Source: Granulicella sapmiensis (GTDB lineage Bacteria > Acidobacteriota > Terriglobia > Terriglobales > Acidobacteriaceae). From it: DNA of 64,000 nt. Position numbers and translations under genes: made by a program. This document shows positions 34,714-45,283 of this stretch, in pieces. Positions within the stretch are counted from its first letter, which is position 1; every line of letters begins with the position of its first letter. The notes beneath the pieces are model-generated. The model was not told the DNA's origin, ran no database searches, and saw only the letters and a program-made list of their open reading frames with translations. Location: contig JAMFSR010000043.1 in the NCBI GenBank assembly GCA_026225395.1, positions 1 to 64,000 of the forward strand, given 5' to 3'.

Positions 34714-35328
34714 TCAGCTATTGGCGACGACCACGGCCTGCTTAAGATATTGCGTACTGGTGATCTGGTCGACGAGGAACTGGGCGAGATCGGCGCGGGT
34801 GATCTTGTGGGCCTTCGCAGGCGGTGTGGGGATAAGGATGGAGCCAGTTGTGGCGTCCTCGGTGAGGATAGGTGGGCGGACTATCGTGTAGTCGAGATCG
34901 CTGGCGGTGACGACGGCCTCCATGGCGGTCTTGTCCGCAGTCGATCCGTGCAAAAACGTGGTCATGAGGAGTGACTTGTACCAGAACGGAGCCTGCGGGC
35001 GACTGGAGCCAAGGCCCATCATGGAGACAACAAGAAGGCGTCGGGCCGATTCTGCCTGCATGGCAGCGATGATGTTGCTTGCGGCCACTCGCTCAAGAGT
35101 CGTGGACTTCCAGGGAGTTTTACCGCCGATGGTATCGATGACTGTCTGCTGGCCGGCCACCGCTGTGCGGACGGAGGCTGGATCGGAGGCGTCGCCGGTA
35201 ACGACGCGAACGTTTGGTATTTCGGCAGCTGTGCGCAGAAATGCAGTAACCGTATGGCCTACAGCTAGAGCTTTCTCAACGACCAGCTTGCCAGTTTTTC
35301 CGTTTGCTCCAAAGATCAGGACGTTCAT
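34714..35328 (-). CDS. NAD(P)H-binding SDR-like protein (NmrA type)
   Basis: This 204-residue protein of the atypical short-chain dehydrogenase group has the N-terminal dinucleotide motif GANGKTGKLV (8-17), a DASDP segment (acidic end of strand 3), VVSMMGLGS and the YTIVRPPIL motif near residue 150. It would use NAD(P)H; the partner substrate is unknown (biliverdin-reductase-like and NmrA-like relatives exist). It stands alone, convergent with the flavoprotein gene. Confidence 0.83.
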   Translation of the reverse strand: MNVLIFGANGKTGKLVVEKALAVGHTVTAFLRTAAEIPNVRVVTGDASDPASVRTAVAGQQTVIDTIGGKTPWKSTTLERVAASNIIAAMQAESARRLLVVSMMGLGSSRPQAPFWYKSLLMTTFLHGSTADKTAMEAVVTASDLDYTIVRPPILTEDATTGSILIPTPPAKAHKITRADLAQFLVDQITSTQYLKQAVVVANS

Positions 35329-35393
35329 GTTTTTCCTCTTGGTCAGACAGTTGGATGCAAGAGGGAAGACTAAGACGCTGAGATGTTGGGCTG

Positions 35394-36449
35394 CTACGGT
35401 GTGGGATCGGGCGGGTCGCCGCCCCAGACGTCGGCGCCGGCAGGCCCGGCTTGCTGAATCAGAGATGTGATGACGGGGTCAGGGAAGCGGCTGTTGTAGG
35501 GCGCAAGCCAGCATACTTCGGCGGATGTGAGAGGCGAGGCAATCAGCTGATCGACGTGGTTGGCGGCGCGGAACGGGGAGGGATCAACGAGGCCTCGGCT
35601 GACGGTATGGATGAGGACCTGGATGCGTCCATGGTTGTAGTCGTAAAGGTGCTCGTCGTTGGCCTGAGCCAGCTCGGCGATCAGGACGAGAGATGCAGCG
35701 GACTCATCGTTCGAACGAAGGGCATATCTGCCTTTGTTGTCGTAATGGAGCGTGCCGCTGGGGCCGATCGCTTCGATAGCTGTGCGATATTGATCGATGC
35801 CCCACTTGAGCATCCCGCGATCGTTGCGGGCGATGCCAATAGCTACCGTGGCCAGAGCGACTTCGAGGCCGCGATGACCGAGGAGGTCGCAGCTCTTTTT
35901 GCCACAGTTGGAGTGCTCATAATAGAAGCGCTCCTGCTGCACGATGCCGGTCATCCAGTCGAGGATGACTGAAGATTGGTCGGGACGAATCACACCGCTC
36001 CCACGGACCTTGAGGTACGCAATGGCAGCCGCGCGGATGGTGCTGTTCTGATGCTGCCACGCGAGAAGGCTGGCCATGTTGCCCGCCATGGCATTGCCTT
36101 CTGCCGCGGCTGCCATCAACTCGATGGCGCATCTCGCGGCTTCGGGACTTCCTGTATCGCGGTAGTTGTCGGCAGCACGAACGACGTGGTTGGTGAACTG
36201 GTTGAGTGCATGCGTGGATTCGGCATAGACGGCGTCTTTGACGGCATCGGGTGTTGTGCTGCCGTCATAGTCGAGCTGCGCGGTGATGGAGATATCCGGC
36301 GAGATGGGTACAGCGGGCGGGCAGTGATACGGAATATTGGATGGGGCGACCGGTTTGCTGTCCCATGGCGAATGCAGCGCTTCGGGGCGCTCGGCGTGGA
36401 CGTAAGGGCAGAGGAGAACAAGCAGCGGAAGAAGGCTAAAAGGCTTCAT
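35394..36449 (-). CDS. Alginate-lyase-like (PL5-type) secreted protein
   Basis: The start is ATG 36449 with GGAG at 6 bases, giving 351 residues with a clear signal peptide (FSLLPLLVLLCPYVHA). The middle resembles the alpha/alpha-toroid of PL5 alginate lyases: a long alpha-helical part and LEVALATVAIGIARNDRGM...DQYRTAIEAIGPSG, matching the family region around the active-site His. The usual NNHxYW is replaced by LLGHRGL, so His is kept but the Asn pair is lost. It may be an inactive or altered-specificity polysaccharide lyase. Assignment rests on pattern similarity only. Confidence 0.6.
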   Translation of the reverse strand: MKPFSLLPLLVLLCPYVHAERPEALHSPWDSKPVAPSNIPYHCPPAVPISPDISITAQLDYDGSTTPDAVKDAVYAESTHALNQFTNHVVRAADNYRDTGSPEAARCAIELMAAAAEGNAMAGNMASLLAWQHQNSTIRAAAIAYLKVRGSGVIRPDQSSVILDWMTGIVQQERFYYEHSNCGKKSCDLLGHRGLEVALATVAIGIARNDRGMLKWGIDQYRTAIEAIGPSGTLHYDNKGRYALRSNDESAASLVLIAELAQANDEHLYDYNHGRIQVLIHTVSRGLVDPSPFRAANHVDQLIASPLTSAEVCWLAPYNSRFPDPVITSLIQQAGPAGADVWGGDPPDPTP

Positions 36450-36478
36450 GTCGCGACACTCCAATTTTGAAAACGATT

Positions 36479-36802
36479 CTAATACCGGGGGACGGCAGGA
36501 TCGATAGTGCGGGACCAGGCGTCGATACCGCCGGCCACGGACTGAGCCTGTTCGAAGCCCTGATTCCGCAGCCACACCGCGACTGAAAGCGACCGCGCGC
36601 CGTGATGGCAGAGGACGAGGATGGGCGAATCTTCGTCGAGCTCTTTGAAGGCCCGGGCGGGGACTTCGTTCATCGGGATAAGCGTGGCGCCTTCGATGTG
36701 CGCCGTGTCGTACTCCCACTGCTCGCGGACGTCGAGCAGGACGGGCGGCTGGGCGGAGGCTAGAAGATCTTTGGTTTGGGCTACTGTGATTTCGAGGTCC
36801 AT
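36479..36802 (-). CDS. Rhodanese-like domain protein
   Basis: This single-domain rhodanese of 107 residues (from ATG 36802) has the active-site cysteine in CHHGAR (C65) and family features VLLDVREQWEY and AGGIDAW. It transfers sulfane sulfur, typically from thiosulfate or in sulfur trafficking. An in-frame TTG 15 bases upstream is an alternative start; neither has a clear ribosome-binding site. The upstream terminator at 36872-36908 isolates it from the TIGR03118 gene. Confidence 0.88.
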   Translation of the reverse strand: MDLEITVAQTKDLLASAQPPVLLDVREQWEYDTAHIEGATLIPMNEVPARAFKELDEDSPILVLCHHGARSLSVAVWLRNQGFEQAQSVAGGIDAWSRTIDPAVPRY

Positions 36803-36871
36803 AAAGAAAGGATACAAGGATGCGGTGGTCTGGACGAAAAGGGTTGAATTCGTCGACAGATGGAAGTCCAG

Positions 36872-36908
36872 AAAAAAAAATCCGGACAGCGATGGTCCGC
36901 TGCCCGGA
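36872..36908 (-). terminator. Rho-independent terminator of the TIGR03118 gene
   Basis: TCCGGACAGCG (36881-36891) and CGCTGCCCGGA (36898-36908) pair with one mismatch. On the minus strand the hairpin is followed by nine T (A-tract 36872-36880). Confidence 0.9.
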
Positions 36909-36922
36909 GTGTGGAAGACGAA

Positions 36923-38617
36923 TTAATTGAGGGTCAGGGTCACGGTCATCGATTGGGTCGTGGAACCGGAAGTCGCATTTACCGTGAATTGGGTTGTGGT
37001 GGGCGTAGTGGGAGAGTTTGGTGTTGTTGCATCCGCGGCGGGCGAATTACTGGAGCATCCCACGACGCCAAAGCTGATGATTGCTGCGGCAGCCATGAGC
37101 ATCGCACCTTTGAGCAAAGACCGGCGGCGGCGTATGCCCGCGAACCCGAGCAGGCTGAGAGGCGCAAGGAATGCCAACGCGTAAGGGGTGTGAGAGCTCT
37201 TGAGGCTGCTCTGTGTGTAGCCCGTTGGAGGTGGAGGTGCAGGAGTGGTTTGCGCCGCAGCGGATACGGTAAGAACAGAGGTCACGGCCGAGGCGCCGGA
37301 GATCTGCAAAGTGGCTGGGCTGAAGCTGCAGCTGTCTCCCGAGGGCAGACCGGAGCAGGACAGAGTTACGGGACCGCTGAAGCCACCGCTGCCAGTCAGC
37401 GAGAGGTTCAACGTTCCGGGTGTGCCGCTGCTTACCGTGACGCTGCCAGTAGTCGCGGAGAAGCTGAAGGTTCCGGTCCCGGTCCCGCTGGCAGGTTGTG
37501 CTGCTGTTATGGCGGCTACAACACCGTCCTTGCCTCCGTTGAGGCCCGCGGCGATGTAGAGCGTATTGGGATCGCCGGCGCCGCCCGTGTTACTGGTGCC
37601 GAAGACGATCTCCCAGAGACCGCTGTTGGTGATGGTTGTGCCCGTAGCGTCCTGCAGCGTGCCTTTGAAGGCAAAGCTTGTCGGATCGAAGGCGTTGATG
37701 GTGCCGTCGCCAAAGTTGCCAACGAGAAGATCGCCGGCGAATGATCCGAAGCTAGAAGGAGCAAGCGCCATACCCCAAGGAGCGTTCAAAACGCTCTGTG
37801 AAATGGCTTCCGAGAGCAGGTTGCCGTTTGCGTCGAAGACATCGACGTAGCCGAGACCCGCGCCGACGGTTTCATGTCCCGTGGATGGATTGAGTTGCGC
37901 ATAAGTGACATAGACTTTGCCGCCGATGCTGTGAATGCCGAACGGAGAGTAGCCGGAGGGTATTCCGGGGTCGGAAAAGCTGCCTGCCAAATGTGCCACG
38001 GCGAAGTTCTTGTCAAAGACATCGACTGTGCCTGCGGCGAAGTTGGCTGCAAGAAGGAACGTGCCGGTGGAGTTTGTATCGATGGCGATATCGGTGTAAG
38101 AGGCATTCGTTTGCGAGTTGTTGACCACCGTGACAGCAGGTGTTGTGTTGGCATTCCAAGCGGCAATGGTTCCATCGAGCGTAGCGAAGAGAAACGATGC
38201 GGAGGTGCTGTTGGGGATCGTGAAGACGGTGTCGTCAGGATTGAAGACCGTGCCCGAAGGCGCGCCGTGTGCGGACGTGGAAGCTGCCGGAGGAATTGCG
38301 ACGCTGAACGATAGGTTGCCGCTCGCATCCGTGACCAGCGACAGACCTGAGCCGGCGGCATCGATCCAGAAATCTGTACCAATGGAAAGACCCCAGGGAT
38401 TGATCAGATTTGGGTTTGTGTTCGTGGCCGGAACAGCGCCGTCTGAGATGAGATTGGTCTGAGTGTAGCCGCCGTTTTGGGCATGAGCGAAGGATGCGAG
38501 GGACGTGATGCTGAGAAGAGCGGCCGCAGCAAAAGTTCTAGGCTGCACACTTCGAGCGCGCAACACAGCACGAGCTGTCTTGCGAGCGACGAGGACGGAA
38601 CGGGAAAGCAATGACAT
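36923..38617 (-). CDS. TIGR03118-family secreted propeller protein
   Basis: The 564-residue exported protein starts at ATG 38617 behind GGAG. The signal peptide ends in SFAHAQ. The N-terminal 380 residues form the TIGR03118 domain: YTQTNLISDG, then LINPWGLSIG, DIAIDT, and NAPWGMALAP, likely a beta-propeller. Next come a beta domain with the LSCSGLPSGDSCSF motif and the module shared with two other proteins here: hydrophobic LAFLAPLSLLGFAGI, RRRRSLLK, hydrophobic AMLMAAAAIISFGV, VGC (Cys codon 37055-37057) and a Ser/Thr-rich 41-residue beta tail. The biochemical role of the family is unknown. Confidence 0.86.
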   Translation of the reverse strand: MSLLSRSVLVARKTARAVLRARSVQPRTFAAAALLSITSLASFAHAQNGGYTQTNLISDGAVPATNTNPNLINPWGLSIGTDFWIDAAGSGLSLVTDASGNLSFSVAIPPAASTSAHGAPSGTVFNPDDTVFTIPNSTSASFLFATLDGTIAAWNANTTPAVTVVNNSQTNASYTDIAIDTNSTGTFLLAANFAAGTVDVFDKNFAVAHLAGSFSDPGIPSGYSPFGIHSIGGKVYVTYAQLNPSTGHETVGAGLGYVDVFDANGNLLSEAISQSVLNAPWGMALAPSSFGSFAGDLLVGNFGDGTINAFDPTSFAFKGTLQDATGTTITNSGLWEIVFGTSNTGGAGDPNTLYIAAGLNGGKDGVVAAITAAQPASGTGTGTFSFSATTGSVTVSSGTPGTLNLSLTGSGGFSGPVTLSCSGLPSGDSCSFSPATLQISGASAVTSVLTVSAAAQTTPAPPPPTGYTQSSLKSSHTPYALAFLAPLSLLGFAGIRRRRSLLKGAMLMAAAAIISFGVVGCSSNSPAADATTPNSPTTPTTTQFTVNATSGSTTQSMTVTLTLN

Positions 38618-38748
38618 GGTAGCTCCAGGTGACGCTGTCGCAGAGAGGCACTATGCCTGCCTGCAGCAACGTTCTGGAAACCAAGCTAGGCTTGTGCGGA
38701 GTGCGTGATGTCAGAAGAATGTCTTTCGTTCGTCAAAGGGTTGCCGTG

Positions 38749-39087
38749 CTAGCTTTCGGATTCAACAAAAAGCCTGAGGCGGTTGAGAGCTTCATCCCAA
38801 TGCTGCGAAACTTGAACGAGATACTGCTGGAGTTCGTTCAACGGTTGTGGGTTGAGCTCGAACAGGCTTTGACGGCCGGAGCGGCGGCTCTGCACAATCT
38901 TGGCGCGCTTGAGGACGAGCAGATGCTTTGTCACGGCCTGGCGAGTGAGGGCGGAATCCGCAGTGAGCTGCGCGATTGAGTGCTGCCGACCGTCGGAGAG
39001 CCGGACGACCAGCTGCAGACGAGTTTCATCGCCAAGTGCAGCGAATACCTGTGCTTTAAGGCGCGGGTTAGGGAGTCTGGGCGACAT
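38749..39087 (-). CDS. ArsR-family HTH regulator
   Basis: The 112-residue winged-helix repressor of the ArsR/SmtB type starts at ATG 39087 (MSPRLPNPR). The recognition helix lies in ALTRQAVTKHLLVLKRA, preceded by the typical ALGDETRLQLV. No metal-binding Cys pair (ELCVCDL type) is present, so it is likely not a metal sensor but of the SRPBCC-linked group. It overlaps the end of the SRPBCC gene by 20 bases, so the two are translationally coupled and probably both autoregulated. Confidence 0.9.
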   Translation of the reverse strand: MSPRLPNPRLKAQVFAALGDETRLQLVVRLSDGRQHSIAQLTADSALTRQAVTKHLLVLKRAKIVQSRRSGRQSLFELNPQPLNELQQYLVQVSQHWDEALNRLRLFVESES

Positions 39088-39520
39088 AGATTTCGATATT
39101 GGAAAGTTGTTGAGACCAGCCCTGGTCATTCATGCGGAAGGCGTCTGCGAGGCGAGCGGGTGGGAGATTTTCAAAGCCGGACTCGACGATTGTGAGTGAT
39201 GTGCCGGTTGGTGTTGGTGCAAGAGTAAAGACGACCAGGGTTGGCGTCTCCTGGGAGTAGTCCACCTTGGGATCGATGCCGTAGGGGTGCCATGTGAAGG
39301 AGAAGTGGGTTTCCGGTTCGATCTTTTGAACGACGACGTCCATGCGGAGGTGTTCATAGCCGGGCCAGGTAATGAAGCCGCCGGTAGATTTACCGGCAAG
39401 GAAAGGGCCTTCAAGATGGACGCGGAACCACTGGCCGAACTGCCGGTAGTCAGTAAGAGCTCGCCACACACATGAGACAGGAGCCTTGAGTTCGATGTGC
39501 TTCTCGATCGTGGTTTGCAA
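39068..39520 (-). CDS. SRPBCC / AHSA1-family protein
   Basis: I start this 150-residue protein at TTG 39520, because a perfect AGGAGG (CCTCCT 39529-39534) lies 8 bases before it; the longer frame from 39583 has no such site. It has the START/Bet v1-like layout of Activator-of-Hsp90-type proteins: IEKHIELKAPVSCVWRALTD, GFITWPGYE, VVFTLAPTPTGTSLTIVESGF and a long C-terminal helix. It probably binds a hydrophobic ligand; the ligand is unknown. It is the first gene of an operon with the ArsR regulator. Confidence 0.87.
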   Translation of the reverse strand: MQTTIEKHIELKAPVSCVWRALTDYRQFGQWFRVHLEGPFLAGKSTGGFITWPGYEHLRMDVVVQKIEPETHFSFTWHPYGIDPKVDYSQETPTLVVFTLAPTPTGTSLTIVESGFENLPPARLADAFRMNDQGWSQQLSNIEIYVAQTP

Positions 39521-39524
39521 TTGA

Positions 39525-39540
39525 GCAACCTCCTGGTTGC
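39525..39540 (-). promoter_or_regulatory. Operator palindrome 1 (GCAACC-N4-GGTTGC)
   Basis: A perfect 6+6 inverted repeat covers the ribosome-binding site and the expected transcription start of the SRPBCC/arsR operon. It probably binds the ArsR product. Confidence 0.6.
39529..39534 (-). promoter_or_regulatory. Perfect AGGAGG ribosome-binding site
   Basis: It sits between the arms of operator palindrome 1 and sets the TTG start of the SRPBCC gene at 39520. Confidence 0.75.
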
Positions 39541-39569
39541 ATATTAGAGTGAGCCGAGGAGAATAGCAA
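39541..39569 (-). promoter_or_regulatory. Candidate promoter of the SRPBCC-arsR operon
   Basis: On the minus strand TTGCTA (39569-39564) and TAATAT (39546-39541) are 17 bases apart. Palindromes overlap the -35 box and lie just after the -10 box, as expected for a repressed promoter. Confidence 0.55.
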
Positions 39570-39581
39570 CTCTTCGGTTGC
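39566..39581 (-). promoter_or_regulatory. Operator palindrome 2 (GCAAC-N6-GTTGC)
   Basis: A second inverted repeat of the same core lies over the -35 box, 41 bases from the first. Both copies continue into GGTTGCATAT on the plus strand. Confidence 0.55.
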
Positions 39582-39637
39582 ATATGTATTGACTCGTATC
39601 CATGTCTTCAAAAATCGAAAACTCTCCGGGAGAAAGC

Positions 39638-42628
<2,991 letters not shown>

Positions 42629-42726
42629 GGAGAGTTTCCTTTTGCGTGGCGCGTCGGAGTATTCACGAGCGCGAAAGTGGGATGTCAGGGGAGCTGCGAA
42701 GGAGAACGGGCGACGGACGCGCGTTC

Positions 42727-43026
42727 TTACAGGCTGGAGCCCGTCACAGCATGGACACCGATGCTGTGTGCGGCGGAAGGCCGCATGGTCCAGATGCTGT
42801 TGATGCGCGCCTGCTCCGAAGTCTTGAGCGCGATAGGCACTGAGGTCGCGCTGATCGCAGCAAGGCCGCTTTGCGCAGCTGCGGCCGCTTCCTGCTGGGC
42901 CAGCAAAACTGCAACGTAGTGCGCTCCGAACGCCGGCGTGCCATCGCGCAACGTCGCGCCTTCTGCAGCGCCCAGGGAGGCAAGCAGCAGAAGGAAGCTG
43001 GCGAAATGACGGGCGCGAAGACGCAT
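42727..43026 (-). CDS. Small predicted secreted protein
   Basis: This 99-residue frame upstream of secA has a convincing signal peptide (basic MRLRARHF, hydrophobic ASFLLLLASLGAAEGA) followed by about 75 residues with an Ala/Gln-rich helix. The family is not recognised. No strong ribosome-binding site is seen, so it could be a chance frame, but the signal peptide and co-orientation favour a gene. Confidence 0.5.
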   Translation of the reverse strand: MRLRARHFASFLLLLASLGAAEGATLRDGTPAFGAHYVAVLLAQQEAAAAAQSGLAAISATSVPIALKTSEQARINSIWTMRPSAAHSIGVHAVTGSSL

Positions 43027-43055
43027 TGTTTCGATTTTAGATGATTGCGGGGCAA

Positions 43056-43871
43056 TTAGGGTTTTAGATATGCGGTCAACGGCGATTTCGCCGCCCGCAG
43101 GGCCTCCACCACGGCATGGGCGTTCAGGTCTGCACCCTCCGGGCTCGTATGGGTATGGTCAATCGGAAACAGCAGCGCCGTTTGGGTTTGCCCCAGCGTT
43201 TCCAGCCGGTCGGCTTCGATGGTAGCCATGTCGATGACCGGGATGTGCTCTTGCGTGGCAATTTGCTGGGTATAGGCGGTATAGCCCATGTCGCGCTCGA
43301 TCTTTCCATCCTTCCAGATATTGCGGATGGTCAACGTCAGCAGCATCGGATGAACACCCTTGGTCTTCGCCTCGTCCACCATTTTTCGGACATACCAGCC
43401 GTAGGTATGGACGGTTTCGATCTGGCCGGAGAGCGGCCCGGTCGTTTGGGGAACGTCTTGCGACTCATCGCCGATGCCTTTGAGCGTGCCTCTAGGTTTG
43501 GCCCCGCCGAGATCGCCGCCGTCGTTGTGTCCCATCTGCAATAGCAGATAATCTCCGGCCTTCATCTCGGCCAGCGCTTTCGTCCAGTGGCCTTCATTGA
43601 TGTATGTCCGCGAACTGCGCCCCGCAATCGCCCGGTTGGCTACGTTGATGCGCGTGGTATCGAAGAGCGGGGCCAGGTGGTCGCCCCAGCCAAGGTTCGC
43701 GCCGTTGCGTGCGGTGGAGTCGCCGACGATAAAGACGGTCGGCAGCGCGGGGTTCAGCGCCGCATCGGTGGGCAAATTGTGCTGGGCAGGTGTGTCCGGT
43801 GGCGCGTCCGGCTTTTGCGCGGGTGCGATGGGCGAAAGGATGGCTGTGAGCAAAACGATACGGCGAAGCAT
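43056..43871 (-). CDS. SGNH-hydrolase, rhamnogalacturonan acetylesterase type
   Basis: This 271-residue secreted esterase (signal peptide LLTAILSPIAPAQ) would remove acetyl groups from pectic polysaccharides. Block I GDSTARNG holds Ser52, block III is GHNDGG, and the DxxH catalytic pair is at Asp238/His241 in DHTHTSPEGA. It is divergent from the MFS gene, with 71 bases between starts. Confidence 0.88.
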   Translation of the reverse strand: MLRRIVLLTAILSPIAPAQKPDAPPDTPAQHNLPTDAALNPALPTVFIVGDSTARNGANLGWGDHLAPLFDTTRINVANRAIAGRSSRTYINEGHWTKALAEMKAGDYLLLQMGHNDGGDLGGAKPRGTLKGIGDESQDVPQTTGPLSGQIETVHTYGWYVRKMVDEAKTKGVHPMLLTLTIRNIWKDGKIERDMGYTAYTQQIATQEHIPVIDMATIEADRLETLGQTQTALLFPIDHTHTSPEGADLNAHAVVEALRAAKSPLTAYLKP

Positions 43872-43942
43872 GGCATTGAGCGTAGCACCGGGAGCCCCAT
43901 TGACCCGTTGTACGATAGCGGAAACAGCGAGCGGGGTGCCGG

Positions 43943-45283
43943 ATGACGGAGAGGGTAACGGCGGTGGGGTCGGGCTCTGTGTTGCAGGTCGCGTTGCGCA
44001 AGGCGCGTTGGCGGCTGATTCCTTTGCTGGCCGTTTGCTACCTCATTGCCTACATGGATCGCGTCAACATCAGCTTCGCGGCTGAGTCCATGAACAGGCA
44101 GCTACACTTCAGCCCAAAGATCTACGGGCTCGGCGCCGGACTCTTCTTCCTGAGCTACGCGCTGTGCGAGATTCCTTCCAATCGTCTGCTGCTGCGCTTT
44201 GGGGCGCGGCGCTGGATCGCTCGCATCATGCTGACGTGGGGGCTTCTGGCCGCGGCGATGGTGTTTATCAGGACTCCTGCAAGCTTCTATTGCCTGAGGC
44301 TGCTGCTGGGCTGTGCGGAGGCCGGGTACTTTCCTGGCGCCATCTTCTACCTTTCCCTTTGGTTTCCGCCGGAGCAGCGCGCCCGCTCCATCAGCCTTTT
44401 CTATATTGCTTTCCCGCTCAGCAGTGTGGTCATGGGTGGTCTGGCGGGCCTGCTTCTTCGGCAGAACGGCAAGCTTGGGCTTTCCGGATGGCAGTGGCTC
44501 TTTCTCATCGAAGCCCTTCCCGCGATCCTCATGAGCGTGATCATCTGGTTCGCCCTGCCTGATGGTCCCGCGAAAGCCTCGTGGCTGAATGAAGCAGAAC
44601 GCGAAGCACTCGACGAAGCGCTGGGCGGCGCACAAGGCCGCCAACTGGAGGCCAAACGCGCCGCAACCCACGGCGACGGCTTCGGCCAGGCGTTGCGCAG
44701 CCCCAGGGTCTGGGCGCTCGGTGTCTTTTATCTTGTCATGCTCGGGTCCAGTTATTCGGTCACCTTTTCGCTGCCGCTCGTCCTGCGCAGCGCCACCGGC
44801 TGGCAGATGGGCCGCGTCGGCGGGGTGGTGGCCACCTTTGGCGTGGTGGGCGCAGCGGCAATGCTGCTCTGGGCACGGCACTCGGACCTCCACCGCGAGC
44901 GCCGCTGGCACGTCGCCGGTCCTATGCTGCTTATGGCATGCTCGCTTGGCGTCGCGGGCAGCCTGCACCTCGCCGGCTGGGCGACGGTGATCGCTCTACT
45001 CACCTTCGTCACCGCCTACTGTGCCATGCAGGGCCCGATCCTTACCGTTGGGGCTTCGGCCCTGCCCGGGCGCGCGGCCGCCGTCGGCATCGCGGCCATC
45101 AATACCTGCGGGATTATCGGTGGTTTTCTGGGACCTTACTGGATGGGCTGGATGCGGGAGGCGACAGGAGGCTATGCTTTGGGGATTGGTGCGCTCGCGG
45201 TGCCGTGTGTGCTGGCAGCAGGTCTCATCCTGCGGTTGGTCCCGGTGACGGAGCGCATAGAGAGAGTAGAGGCAATCGGATGA
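43943..45283 (+). CDS. MFS transporter, anion:cation symporter (ACS) type
   Basis: The 446-residue membrane protein with about twelve segments looks like the ACS branch (phthalate/tartrate/glucarate-like): YMDRVNISFAA near the first segment, GLGAGLFFLSYALCEIPSN, and the loop motif RLLLGCAEAGYFPGAIFYLS. It likely co-transports an organic anion with protons; the substrate is unknown. Its TGA overlaps the ATG of the peptidase gene, so the two are coupled. Confidence 0.88.
   Translation: MTERVTAVGSGSVLQVALRKARWRLIPLLAVCYLIAYMDRVNISFAAESMNRQLHFSPKIYGLGAGLFFLSYALCEIPSNRLLLRFGARRWIARIMLTWGLLAAAMVFIRTPASFYCLRLLLGCAEAGYFPGAIFYLSLWFPPEQRARSISLFYIAFPLSSVVMGGLAGLLLRQNGKLGLSGWQWLFLIEALPAILMSVIIWFALPDGPAKASWLNEAEREALDEALGGAQGRQLEAKRAATHGDGFGQALRSPRVWALGVFYLVMLGSSYSVTFSLPLVLRSATGWQMGRVGGVVATFGVVGAAAMLLWARHSDLHRERRWHVAGPMLLMACSLGVAGSLHLAGWATVIALLTFVTAYCAMQGPILTVGASALPGRAAAVGIAAINTCGIIGGFLGPYWMGWMREATGGYALGIGALAVPCVLAAGLILRLVPVTERIERVEAIG

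Noticed and set aside
36450-36719. Upstream extension of the alginate-lyase-like gene
   Set aside because: It would bury a clear signal peptide and overlaps the rhodanese gene antisense to its frame; ATG 36449 has a ribosome-binding site.
44938-45279. Upstream extension of the peptidase frame
   Set aside because: It lies inside the MFS gene in another frame; the overlapping ATGA start at 45280 is typical coupling.
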